Assembly (NCBI GenBank): GCA_017398585.1
Contig: JAFQFS010000156.1
Coordinates: 1-33,258 of the forward strand
Direction: 5' to 3'
DNA: 33,258 nt
DNA from: Clostridia bacterium
GTDB taxonomy: Bacteria > Bacillota > Clostridia > Oscillospirales > CAG-272
The number at the start of each line of letters is the position of its first letter. The first letter of the stretch is position 1. Below, in pieces: positions 6,701 through 14,513 of this stretch. The notes under the pieces were generated by a model that worked only from the letters and a program-made list of their open reading frames with translations, was not told the origin of the DNA and made no database searches. Both the position numbers and the translations under genes were made by a program.

Positions 6701-8638
6701 ATGGAAACCACACGTCTGAGCGATCTCCGGTTCTTCACCGAGTGCATCGATACCGCAATCCCCGCTCTGGCGGATCTGCCGGAACTTGCGCAGGACGGAC
6801 AGATCCCCGAAGCGATCCGCCGTTTTGCCGCGTACGTGCGGGAAACGCTGAATCCGGACCTTTATCTTGCCGGGGAACGGGAGGGCATTGAGACACGTGC
6901 GGATACGGTCCGCGCCGTCGCGGAACGTGTGTTCGGACACACGTTCATCTCCTGCCGTGTGCCCTATACGTTCGGAAAGGAGATTGACTGGGAATACAAT
7001 CCCACCTACAACGGCTACGCCGAATGGCCGTGGCAGCTCAACCGCCATCCCGAATGGAAAATGCTCGCGGAATATTACCTTCTGACCGGCGACCAAAAAG
7101 CGGCGGACGAATGGGAAGCGCAGCTTATTTCATGGGCAAAGCAGGCGCAGGTACCCGAGAACGCCAGCGGGTACGCCACGATCTGCTGGCGCACGATCGA
7201 AGCCGGCATCCGCATTGCGCCGTGGACATACACCTTCCACGCTTTCCTTCACGCCGTCAGTGACGATGCCGTCGTCGTTTTCTGCAAATCCCTGTGGGAG
7301 CACGCATGGCGGCTGCGCAATTTCAACACGAAAAACAACTGGCTCATCATGGAACTGCACGGTCTCGCGCGGATCGGGCACGTGTTCCCGTTCTTCCGGG
7401 AAAGTGCGGCGTGGCTCGATTACGCCATGACCCGTCTGAAGGAGGAACTGGATGTGCAGGTCTATCCCGACGGGATGCAGAACGAACTGAGCGTCAGCTA
7501 TCATTCCGTCGTCGTACACAACTACATGGGCATCCTTGATATGTACCGCCGTACCGGAAAGCAGGCTCCCGATTTTCTCGAAAAAGGGCTGGTTTCCCTC
7601 AACGATGTCTACGTCAAGCTCGCCGCGCCCGACCTGCATACACCCGCGCCGAACGACAGCGGACGCGTGGATGCCGCATGGGAACTGCGGAAGGCGATGC
7701 GGCTTTATCCGGACAACGAGGTCTACCGCTACATCGTCTCCGGACGGAAAGAGGGAACCACTCCGCCGTACGGTTCACTGCTCATGCCCTACGGCGGCGC
7801 GGCGATCTTCCGCACCGGATGGGAACCCGATGCGGTCTGGGGCTACATGGATATGTCCCCGTTCGGCGCGGGACATCAGCATGAGGACAAGCTGAACGTG
7901 ACGATTTTCGCGTACGGACGCGAAATGCTCCACGAAGCGGGCGTGTTCGACTACGATACGTCCGAAATGCGGAAATACGTTCTCTCGACCCGCGCGCACA
8001 ACACCGCCCGCATCGACGGCATGGATCAGAACCGCCGTGCGCGCTACCGCTGGGAAGCCGACGACATCCGCAAGCCTTGCGATACCGCATATTTTGTCAG
8101 CGAACCGCACCGTGATACCGCCGAATCGTTTTACGACGAAGGCTACGGTCCCGCCTTCCTTGACGTAAAGCACACCCGCCGTCTCCTGTTCTGCAAGGAC
8201 GAACAGGGACTGCCGCCGTTCTTCGTTGCGATCGACCGCTTCACTGCACCGGATGACCGGCCGCACAGCGCGGAGCTGCTCTGGCATCTCGAAAACGTCC
8301 CGACAACGCTCGACCGGAACAGTGTTACCAGCCGGTTTGAGGACGGGACGGCATTCTCCGTGATTACGTCCGCGGGAGGAATTTCCATCGTAAAGGGACA
8401 GAAAACGCCCGAATTCCAGGGATGGTTCCCGGTGCACGGCGTCGGCGACGTCGAGCATTACGCCGTTCCGACGATCCGGCAGACCGTTCCCTTTAACGGA
8501 GGACTGCGGATTGTGACCGTTCTCTACCCGCAGCGTCCGGATTTCCCGCAGATCAAAGCCGTGGAAGCGTCCGCCGACCCCGCCGAAACCGGATTTACGC
8601 TCTATCTGCCGGGCAGAAAAATCGAAATTACCGAATAA
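6701..8638 (+). CDS. Heparinase II/III family polysaccharide lyase-like protein
   Basis: A 645-residue protein with the two-part architecture of heparinase II/III and alginate lyases. An alpha/alpha toroid comes first (to about residue 340), then a beta-sandwich domain. Expected catalytic positions are visible: NNWLIMELHG at 212-221, Y267 in NELSVSYHS, and a histidine cluster at 392-394 in GAGHQHEDKLN, followed by the family block STRAHNTARIDG. Such enzymes cleave uronic-acid-containing chains by beta-elimination. No signal peptide is seen, so the likely substrate is an imported oligosaccharide. GAGGTGA before the ATG and the promoter at 6641-6669 fix the start. Its promoter faces that of the GH5-like operon, suggesting shared control. 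The exact substrate (glycosaminoglycan, alginate-like or other) cannot be told. Confidence 0.85.
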   Translation: METTRLSDLRFFTECIDTAIPALADLPELAQDGQIPEAIRRFAAYVRETLNPDLYLAGEREGIETRADTVRAVAERVFGHTFISCRVPYTFGKEIDWEYNPTYNGYAEWPWQLNRHPEWKMLAEYYLLTGDQKAADEWEAQLISWAKQAQVPENASGYATICWRTIEAGIRIAPWTYTFHAFLHAVSDDAVVVFCKSLWEHAWRLRNFNTKNNWLIMELHGLARIGHVFPFFRESAAWLDYAMTRLKEELDVQVYPDGMQNELSVSYHSVVVHNYMGILDMYRRTGKQAPDFLEKGLVSLNDVYVKLAAPDLHTPAPNDSGRVDAAWELRKAMRLYPDNEVYRYIVSGRKEGTTPPYGSLLMPYGGAAIFRTGWEPDAVWGYMDMSPFGAGHQHEDKLNVTIFAYGREMLHEAGVFDYDTSEMRKYVLSTRAHNTARIDGMDQNRRARYRWEADDIRKPCDTAYFVSEPHRDTAESFYDEGYGPAFLDVKHTRRLLFCKDEQGLPPFFVAIDRFTAPDDRPHSAELLWHLENVPTTLDRNSVTSRFEDGTAFSVITSAGGISIVKGQKTPEFQGWFPVHGVGDVEHYAVPTIRQTVPFNGGLRIVTVLYPQRPDFPQIKAVEASADPAETGFTLYLPGRKIEITE

Positions 8639-8644
8639 ACGAAA

Positions 8645-8668
8645 AAAAGCCGGAATTATCCGGCTTTT
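8645..8668. terminator. Bidirectional terminator, lyase / HAD genes
   Basis: AAAAGCCGGA (8645-8654) and TCCGGCTTTT (8659-8668) form a 10-bp stem with a 4-nt loop between two convergent genes. It is followed by T-rich sequence on both strands, with the stronger T run on the minus strand. Confidence 0.85.
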
Positions 8669-8683
8669 CGGTTTTCTGTGGAA

Positions 8684-9373
8684 TTATGCGAGAGCGGCGG
8701 GGATGTCAGCAAGCCCTTTGCAGATGTGGTCGGCGTTTGCGAGTCCGTCGGGATGATCCGTGGGATGCACCCAGACCGTGCGCAGTCCCGCTTGCTTTGC
8801 ACCTTTGATGTCGGCGACCGGATTGTCTCCGATCATGTATGCGATGCCGGGATTTCCCGTTTCGCGCAGGGCATGGCGGTAGATCTCCGGATGCGGCTTG
8901 TCGTACCCGACCGCGCCCGAGACGAAGTACGCTTCAAAAAATCCGCCGAGTCCGAAATTCCGGATCGCGTCGGGCAGCTCCGGATAATTGTTCGACAGGA
9001 TGCAGTTCACGAACCCCATTTCACGGCAGCGGCGGAGCGTTTCGACGGCATCGGGGTAAAGCGTGTGCGGATAGGACGGCATGATCTTCCGGAACTTCCG
9101 GCTGACTGCGGCAAAATCCTCCGGCTTCACGCCGCAGGCTTCGTAAAAAATTTCCGCGCGGCGGCAGACGTTTTCCCACCACTCCACGCCGGTCTTCTGC
9201 GGATAGGCGTAGTGTCCGGTGTGCCACGGGATGACGGTGTTCGTGCAGCGGTCGACCAGGTTCCACGGAACATCGTATCCGCACGCGGTGAGGGCTTCGT
9301 TCAGCGCCCACGGATAGGCACGGTTCGGGACCGCGAGCGTACCGTCAAAATCCCAGAACAATACTTTTTTCAT
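8684..9373 (-). CDS. HAD-family hydrolase (phosphatase)
   Basis: A 229-residue haloacid-dehalogenase superfamily phosphatase. Motif I is D8-F-D10 (FWDFDGTL), motif II is S127 (CILSNN), motif III is K159 (GYDKPHPEIY), and motif IV is GDNPVADIKGA with D183 and D188. The helical cap between motifs I and II, about 100 residues long, is of the phosphoglycolate phosphatase/beta-phosphoglucomutase type. It is a cytoplasmic phosphomonoesterase of unknown substrate. It forms a single-gene unit: a near-consensus promoter is at 9413-9441 and a terminator follows the stop. AGGAG is about 14 nt from the ATG, longer than usual, so translation may be modest. Confidence 0.86.
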   Translation of the reverse strand: MKKVLFWDFDGTLAVPNRAYPWALNEALTACGYDVPWNLVDRCTNTVIPWHTGHYAYPQKTGVEWWENVCRRAEIFYEACGVKPEDFAAVSRKFRKIMPSYPHTLYPDAVETLRRCREMGFVNCILSNNYPELPDAIRNFGLGGFFEAYFVSGAVGYDKPHPEIYRHALRETGNPGIAYMIGDNPVADIKGAKQAGLRTVWVHPTDHPDGLANADHICKGLADIPAALA

Positions 9374-9412
9374 CTATATTCAAAAATCTCCTGTTTTTGT
9401 TCGGTGAATATA

Positions 9413-9441
9413 AGTATACAGGATAGGTCCGGCTCTGTCAA
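9413..9441 (-). promoter_or_regulatory. Promoter of the HAD hydrolase gene
   Basis: On the minus strand a perfect -35 box TTGACA (9436-9441) and a -10 box TATACT (9413-9418) are separated by 17 bp, just upstream of the gene and divergent from the livK promoter. Confidence 0.8.
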
Positions 9442-9486
9442 GGGGACGGAAACCTACATTAGATACAAAAAATGGGGGGAAAAATA

Positions 9487-9515
9487 TTGACATCTATTTA
9501 AAAAAGATGTATACT
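9487..9515 (+). promoter_or_regulatory. Promoter of the liv operon
   Basis: A perfect -35 box TTGACA (9487-9492) and a -10 box TATACT (9510-9515) with a 17-bp spacer. TGGAGG follows at 9535-9540, 7 nt before the livK ATG. This is one of the best promoter and ribosome-site combinations in the window, consistent with a highly expressed transporter. Confidence 0.85.
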
Positions 9516-9547
9516 GTACGTGCAAAATCAATTATGGAGGTTTTGAC

Positions 9548-10717
9548 ATGAAATTCACTAAAATTCTTGCACTTGTTCTGTCCGTTGTCCTCGGTCTCGG
9601 CATGTTCGCCGGCTGCGGCAGCGTAAATTATGCAGAAACAAACACCGAATATGTCATCGGTGTATCCGGTCCCCTTACCGGCGGCGCCGCTATGTACGGC
9701 GTTGCGGTAGCAAATTCCGCTCAGATGGCGGTTGATGAAATCAACGCGGCCGGCGGTCTCAACGGCGTGATGTTCAAGCTCGTCGCAACCGACGACATGC
9801 ACGACCCTACCAAGATTTCCACCAACTACTCTTCCATGTACGAAGGCGGTATGCAGGTTTCCCTCGGTACCGTTACCACCGCTCCGGGTCTTGAATTCAA
9901 GAATCTCTCCGCGGATGACAACGTATTCTTCCTCACTCCCTCCGCTTCCGGCGACGACATCCCGGCTAACCCCAACGGTTACCAGATGTGCTTCGCGGAC
10001 GGCAACCAGGGTAAGGTTGCTGCCGAATACGTAAGCGCTAACTTCTCCGGCCAGACCATCGGCGTATTCTACAAGTCCGATGACGCATATTCCAAGGGTA
10101 TCTACGACCAGTTCAAGGCGAACCTCGACGCATCCGTGACCGTGATCGAAACCACCTTCACCGACGCGAACACCACCGACTTCGCAACCCAGATCGACAC
10201 CCTCAAGGACTGCGGCTTCATCTTCATGCCGATCTACTACACTCCCGCGTCCCTCTTCATGATGCAGGCGAAGGACATCGTCGGTGCTTCCACTGTTTAC
10301 TACGGCTGTGACGGCTTCGACGGCATCGACAACATCGAAGGCTTCGACATCACCACCATCCCGCAGGAAGTTACCATGCTGTCCCACTTCAACTCCAAGG
10401 CTACCGAAGGCAAGTCCAAGGAATTCATCGACAAGTACGTTGCAGCGTTCGGCGCGGAAACCCTCAACCAGTTCGGCGCATCCGCTTATGACTGCATCTA
10501 TGCAATCTACGGCGCAATGAAGAACGCGATCGACTCCGGCAAGCAGATTCCCGTAACCATCAGCGCATCCGACCTCTGCGATATCCTCAAGGCGGAATTC
10601 AACGGCGGTTACGCTCTCAGCGACGCGGTTACCGGCGACGGCAGCCCGATCACCTGGGAATCCACCGGCTACGTCAACAAGGGCGCAGTCAAGTACGTCA
10701 TCAAGGAAGCTAACTAA
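9548..10717 (+). CDS. livK: Branched-chain amino-acid ABC transporter, substrate-binding lipoprotein
   Basis: A 389-residue periplasmic-binding-protein type I (Leu/Ile/Val-binding) lipoprotein. The signal peptide ends in a lipobox MFAGC with lipidation at C23, so it is anchored outside the membrane and delivers ligand to LivHM. The family opening YVIGVSGPLTGGAAMYG is at about 37-53, followed by MAVDEINAAGG. The gene has markedly biased codons (AAG, AAC, ACC, CTC, TCC dominate), as expected of an abundant protein. It is first in the livKHMGF operon, but a structured repeat separates it from livH by 247 nt. Ligands of this family include branched-chain amino acids, other amino acids, short amides and urea, so the substrate is not certain. 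Confidence 0.9.
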   Translation: MKFTKILALVLSVVLGLGMFAGCGSVNYAETNTEYVIGVSGPLTGGAAMYGVAVANSAQMAVDEINAAGGLNGVMFKLVATDDMHDPTKISTNYSSMYEGGMQVSLGTVTTAPGLEFKNLSADDNVFFLTPSASGDDIPANPNGYQMCFADGNQGKVAAEYVSANFSGQTIGVFYKSDDAYSKGIYDQFKANLDASVTVIETTFTDANTTDFATQIDTLKDCGFIFMPIYYTPASLFMMQAKDIVGASTVYYGCDGFDGIDNIEGFDITTIPQEVTMLSHFNSKATEGKSKEFIDKYVAAFGAETLNQFGASAYDCIYAIYGAMKNAIDSGKQIPVTISASDLCDILKAEFNGGYALSDAVTGDGSPITWESTGYVNKGAVKYVIKEAN

Positions 10718-10729
10718 GGAAAGTTCATT

Positions 10730-10934
10730 GGGGAGAAACTTTTTATAAAAAGTTTCTCCCCAAGCCCCTTTTCAAAAATTTTTAAATTGAAAAAATTGAC
10801 GGGGTGCAGTGCAGATTTGACGAATAATTCGAACCGGACTTTGTCCTGTTATTCGTTTGAAAGTTTTTGAATGAGGGTGAAGACTTGCGCAGCAAGTCTT
10901 CTGGGGAGGAACTTTTTTCAAAAAGTTCCTCCCC
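10730..10934. repeat. Palindromic pair of 3'-UTR hairpin modules inside the liv operon (element D)
   Basis: The first hairpin, GGGGAGAAACTTTTT (10730-10744) with AAAAAGTTTCTCCCC (10747-10761), has arms identical to those at 183-214. It lies 12 nt after the livK stop and is followed by CCCCTTTTCAAAAATTTTT. The inverted second copy ends in GGGGAGGAACTTTTT/AAAAAGTTCCTCCCC (10903-10934), preceded by an accessory stem GAAGACTTGC/GCAAGTCTTC (10879-10901). The interior has CGAATAA (10821-10827) opposite TTATTCG (10849-10855) and a GGAC/GTCC stem. The region carries no gene. It probably lowers livHMGF expression relative to livK. Confidence 0.78.
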
Positions 10935-10964
10935 GATAATTATTTTCTGATTTAAGGTACAACC

Positions 10965-11837
10965 ATGGAACTTATTTTATCAACACTGATCAACGGGCTG
11001 AGTCTCGGCGGGATCTATGCCATGATCGCGCTCGGCTATACCATGGTCTACGGTATTGCGAAAATGCTCAACTTTGCCCACGGTGACATTATCATGGTCG
11101 GCGGATACGTGATTTATGTGTTTATGGCATTCCATAATCCGCTTCTCGCGATCCTGATGGCGGTCGTTTTCTGCGTTCTGCTCGGGATCACCATTGAAAA
11201 AGTGGCGTACAAGCCGCTGCGCGGTGCGTCTCCGCTTGCCGTCCTCATCACGGCGATCGGCGTCAGCTACCTGCTCCAGAGCCTTGCGCAGATCATCTTC
11301 GGTTCCGCAAACAAAATGGTCACCGTTTATGATTTCGGCTCCGTGAAATTCCTCGGCGTGACCGTACAGGTTTCCGCGCTCGTCACCCTTGCCGTGACCG
11401 TCGTTGTCATGACCGCACTCACGTTGTTTGTCAAGTATACCCGTCTCGGACGTGCCATGATCGCCGTTTCCGAAGATAAGGGTGCCGCTCAGCTCATGGG
11501 CATCAACGTCGACGGTATCATCACGATCACGTTTGCCATCGGTTCCGCTCTCGCGGCTCTCGCAGGGCTGTTCTACCTCCTCAAGGCACCGAGCATCTCC
11601 AGTACCCTCGGCGCAATGCCCGGTATCAAGGCATTCACCGCGGCGGTCATCGGCGGTATCGGCTCTATTCCCGGTGCGATGCTCGGCGGCATCCTTCTCG
11701 GCGTGGTCGAATCCATCTCCTATAAGATCACCGCGATCGCTCCCTACACCGATGCGATCGAATTCTCGATCCTGATTATCATTCTTCTCGTACGTCCGAC
11801 CGGTTTCCTCGGCAAGAAACGGAGGGAAAAGGTATGA
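10965..11837 (+). CDS. livH: Branched-chain amino-acid ABC transporter permease LivH
   Basis: A 290-residue integral membrane permease with about eight hydrophobic segments. The typical LivH opening is present (LINGLSLGGIYAMIALGYTMVYGIAKMLNFAHGD), and GIKAFTAAVIGGIGSIPGAMLGG near residues 219-241 is a conserved family block. It pairs with LivM to form the translocation channel. The start at 10965 has only a weak AAGG site, and translation is expected to be low compared with livK. Its stop overlaps the livM start by 4 nt (ATGA), so the two are translationally coupled. Confidence 0.92.
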   Translation: MELILSTLINGLSLGGIYAMIALGYTMVYGIAKMLNFAHGDIIMVGGYVIYVFMAFHNPLLAILMAVVFCVLLGITIEKVAYKPLRGASPLAVLITAIGVSYLLQSLAQIIFGSANKMVTVYDFGSVKFLGVTVQVSALVTLAVTVVVMTALTLFVKYTRLGRAMIAVSEDKGAAQLMGINVDGIITITFAIGSALAALAGLFYLLKAPSISSTLGAMPGIKAFTAAVIGGIGSIPGAMLGGILLGVVESISYKITAIAPYTDAIEFSILIIILLVRPTGFLGKKRREKV

Positions 11838-12985
11838 TGAACAAACTCAAAGCGGTTCGCTGGAACCATTACATCAACTACATCGTCATCGGTATCTTCA
11901 CGCTCGTCTTCGGCATCATCGCCCTGACCGGCGGACGCCTGAACAGCTCGCTGCTGTTCCTGCTTGAAAAGATTGCCATCAGCGTCATCCTTGCCGTATC
12001 TCTCAGCCTTGTTGTCGGCTTCCTCGGCGAACTTTCGCTCGGTCACGCCGGCTTCATGTGCGTGGGCGCTTATCTCGGCGGTAAGGTTTCCGCCCTTCTC
12101 GAACCCGTGATCGGCAGCGGTGTGCTGAATCTGCTGATCGCCCTGATCATCGGCGCTGCCATTGCGGCAGTCTGCGGCGTGATCATCGGTATTCCCGCCC
12201 TCCGTCTGCGCGGCGACTATCTCGCGATTGTTACCCTCGCATTCGGCGAAATCGTGAAGTCCATTTTCCAGAACACCTCCGACGAATCCTTCGGCGGTGC
12301 GCTCGGTCTGCCGACTCCCCGTTACGACAAGCAGTATCTGTTCATTTTCGCGTTCCTGCTCGTTCTGCTGACGCTGGCGGTTGTTCAGAACTTCATCCGA
12401 AGCAAGCACGGCCGTGCCGTCACCGCCATCCGTGACAACGAAATCGCGGCACGTGCCTGCGGCATCAACGTGACCAAATACAAGCTGCTGGCGTTCACTC
12501 TCTCCGCGACCTTTGCGGGCATTGCCGGTGTGCTCTACAGCTTCAGCAACTACACGGTGCAGAGTGCCAAGTTCGGCTATAACTACTCCATTGAAATTCT
12601 CGTTATGGTCGTTCTCGGCGGCATGGGCAGCATCAACGGCTCCATCGTTGCGGCGGCGCTCATCACCTTCCTCAACACCAAGCTCGCGACCATCCTCACC
12701 GGCGACCTCGCGGTTCTCCAGAACCTCCTGTACGCGGTGATCCTGATCGTGATTGTTGTCTATAACAACGCACCCAAGCTCAAGCCTTTCCGTGACCGCT
12801 ACAACCTCGGCGTTCTCTGGAACAAATTTGTACGTTCGAGAAACCCCGCGCACATCAAGGACGACCAGGCAAAGTGGGACGTTGTGCCGACCAAGATCGA
12901 GATGAACGAAGTTCTCTCCATCGACCTTGTCCCGCAGGATAAGATGGAAAAGAGAAACAATCAGAGCAAAGGAGGAGATCACTGA
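11834..12985 (+). CDS. livM: Branched-chain amino-acid ABC transporter permease LivM
   Basis: A 383-residue membrane permease, partner of LivH. The family blocks are LGELSLGHAGFMCVGAYLG near 65-83, LRGDYLAIVTLAFGEI near 124-139, and the cytoplasmic coupling loop HGRAVTAIRDNEIAARACGIN near 195-215 that contacts the ATPases. After the last membrane segment (about residue 318) there is an unusually long polar tail of about 60 residues rich in K, R, D and N. GGAGGG precedes the start. The stop overlaps the livG start by one base (TGATG). Identity as LivM is secure; the function of the tail is unknown. Confidence 0.91.
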   Translation: MMNKLKAVRWNHYINYIVIGIFTLVFGIIALTGGRLNSSLLFLLEKIAISVILAVSLSLVVGFLGELSLGHAGFMCVGAYLGGKVSALLEPVIGSGVLNLLIALIIGAAIAAVCGVIIGIPALRLRGDYLAIVTLAFGEIVKSIFQNTSDESFGGALGLPTPRYDKQYLFIFAFLLVLLTLAVVQNFIRSKHGRAVTAIRDNEIAARACGINVTKYKLLAFTLSATFAGIAGVLYSFSNYTVQSAKFGYNYSIEILVMVVLGGMGSINGSIVAAALITFLNTKLATILTGDLAVLQNLLYAVILIVIVVYNNAPKLKPFRDRYNLGVLWNKFVRSRNPAHIKDDQAKWDVVPTKIEMNEVLSIDLVPQDKMEKRNNQSKGGDH

Positions 12986-13755
12986 TGGCTGGATACATTC
13001 TTGAAACAAAGGATCTCGGGATCTCTTTCGGCGGTCTGAAGGCGGCGCAGAACGTCAACATCCGCATCAAAAAGAACCAGATCTACGGTCTGATCGGCCC
13101 GAACGGCGCCGGCAAGACCACGATCTTCAACCTGCTTACCGGCGTATACAAGCCGACCACCGGTACGTTCTTCCTCGACGGTGAGGAACTCTGCGGGCTG
13201 AGCCAGGAAAAAATCAACCACAAGGGCATTGCCCGTACGTTCCAGAACATCCGTCTGTTCAACAATATGACGGTGGTACGCAACGTTATGGTCGGTCTGC
13301 ATGACCAGCCGCAGTTCAAGTGCACCGTGGCGGAAACGCTGTTCCGCCTGCCGCGCCATTTCAAGACGGAAAAGGATATGCGCGAACGTGCCAAGGAACT
13401 TCTCCGCATTTTCGATCTGGAAGAAGAACGAAACAACCTCGCGTGCAATCTGCCGTACGGCAAGCAGCGCAAGCTGGAGATCGCACGTGCGCTTGCAACG
13501 AATCCGAAGCTTCTCCTTCTCGACGAACCGGCAGCGGGCATGAACCCCCACGAAACGGAAGACCTCGAAAAGACCATTCACTTTATCCGCGACCATTTTG
13601 ACATGACGATCCTGCTGATCGAACACGACATGAAGTTTGTCTCCGGTCTCTGCGACGAAGTCACCGTTCTGAACTTCGGTACGGTTCTCGCGGAAGGCGA
13701 TACCAAGACGGCCCTGCGTGACCCCGAAGTCATCAAGGCTTACATCGGAGGTTAA
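12985..13755 (+). CDS. livG: Branched-chain amino-acid ABC transporter ATPase LivG
   Basis: A 256-residue cytoplasmic ABC ATPase. Walker A is GPNGAGKTT (38-46), the Q-loop is in ARTFQNIRLF, the signature is LPYGKQRKLEIARAL (the usual LivG variant of LSGGQ), Walker B is LLLLDEPAAGMNP, and the switch histidine is in LIEHDM. It begins at the base where livM ends, with GGAGG upstream, and precedes livF by a few bases, so it forms a heterodimeric ATPase with LivF. Confidence 0.94.
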   Translation: MAGYILETKDLGISFGGLKAAQNVNIRIKKNQIYGLIGPNGAGKTTIFNLLTGVYKPTTGTFFLDGEELCGLSQEKINHKGIARTFQNIRLFNNMTVVRNVMVGLHDQPQFKCTVAETLFRLPRHFKTEKDMRERAKELLRIFDLEEERNNLACNLPYGKQRKLEIARALATNPKLLLLDEPAAGMNPHETEDLEKTIHFIRDHFDMTILLIEHDMKFVSGLCDEVTVLNFGTVLAEGDTKTALRDPEVIKAYIGG

Positions 13756-13759
13756 GGTT

Positions 13760-14470
13760 ATGGCAATGCTGGAAGTAAAAAATCTCCAAGTGTACTACGG
13801 CGTGATCTGCGCACTGAAAGGGATCAGCTTTGAAGTAAACGAAGGGGAAATTGTCACCCTGATCGGCGCAAACGGCGCCGGAAAAACGACTACTATGCAG
13901 AGCGTTGTAGGTCTGATTCCCAAGCGCAGCGGTACAGTTACCTTCGACGGCCACGACATCACCCAGACGCCCTGTCACAAGATCGTGCATCTCGGCATGA
14001 CGCAGGTACCGGAAGGACGACGGATTTTCCAGGAACTGACGGTATACGAAAATCTGCTGATGGGTGCGTACTCCATCAAGGATTCCTCCGGATTCAAGAA
14101 CGACCTCGACGCGATCTACACGCGGTTCCCGCGCCTTGCGGAACGTAAAAACCAGATCGCCGGAACGCTCTCCGGCGGCGAACAGCAGATGCTCGCGATG
14201 GGGCGTGCGATTATGAGCCATCCGAAGCTGCTGATGCTCGACGAACCTTCGATGGGTTTGTCCCCGCTTCTCGTGGATCAGGTCTTCGAGATCATCAAGG
14301 ACATCAACAAGGACGGCACGACGATCCTTCTTGTCGAGCAGAACGCGGGCAAATCCCTTGCGATCTCCGACCGTGCCTATGTCCTCGAAAACGGCCGCAT
14401 CGTTCTCTCCGGAACGGGCGCCGAACTGGCTGCCAGCGAAATGGTACAGAAAGCGTACCTCGGCGGCTGA
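13760..14470 (+). CDS. livF: Branched-chain amino-acid ABC transporter ATPase LivF
   Basis: A 236-residue ABC ATPase, the usual LivF length. Walker A is GANGAGKTT (36-44), the conserved VPEGRRIFQELTVYENL block typical of LivF follows, the signature is LSGGEQQMLAMGRAI, Walker B is LMLDEPSMGLSP, and the H-loop position carries Q in LLVEQNA, as in other LivF proteins. The start at 13760 follows the livG stop by 4 nt; an upstream in-frame start would only extend into livG. A terminator follows at 14478-14508, closing the operon. Confidence 0.94.
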   Translation: MAMLEVKNLQVYYGVICALKGISFEVNEGEIVTLIGANGAGKTTTMQSVVGLIPKRSGTVTFDGHDITQTPCHKIVHLGMTQVPEGRRIFQELTVYENLLMGAYSIKDSSGFKNDLDAIYTRFPRLAERKNQIAGTLSGGEQQMLAMGRAIMSHPKLLMLDEPSMGLSPLLVDQVFEIIKDINKDGTTILLVEQNAGKSLAISDRAYVLENGRIVLSGTGAELAASEMVQKAYLGG

Positions 14471-14477
14471 ATGACAG

Positions 14478-14508
14478 AAAAAACGTGAGTCTCAGACTCA
14501 CGTTTTTT
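14478..14508. terminator. Bidirectional terminator after livF
   Basis: A near-perfect palindrome, AAAAAACGTGAGTC with GACTCACGTTTTTT (14478-14508), lies between the convergent livF and SGNH hydrolase genes. It has an A-tract before and a T-tract after the stem, so it can terminate both transcripts. Confidence 0.9.
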
Positions 14509-14513
14509 GTTTG

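Noticed and set aside
1..10934. Reading the hairpin repeats as a CRISPR array or as intrinsic terminators
   Set aside because: The copies are scattered over kilobases with no regular spacers, and no U-tract follows the stems.
11744..13009. 421-codon minus-strand frame opposite livM
   Set aside because: It is an antisense shadow caused by GC-rich third positions; livM has clear family motifs and operon overlaps.
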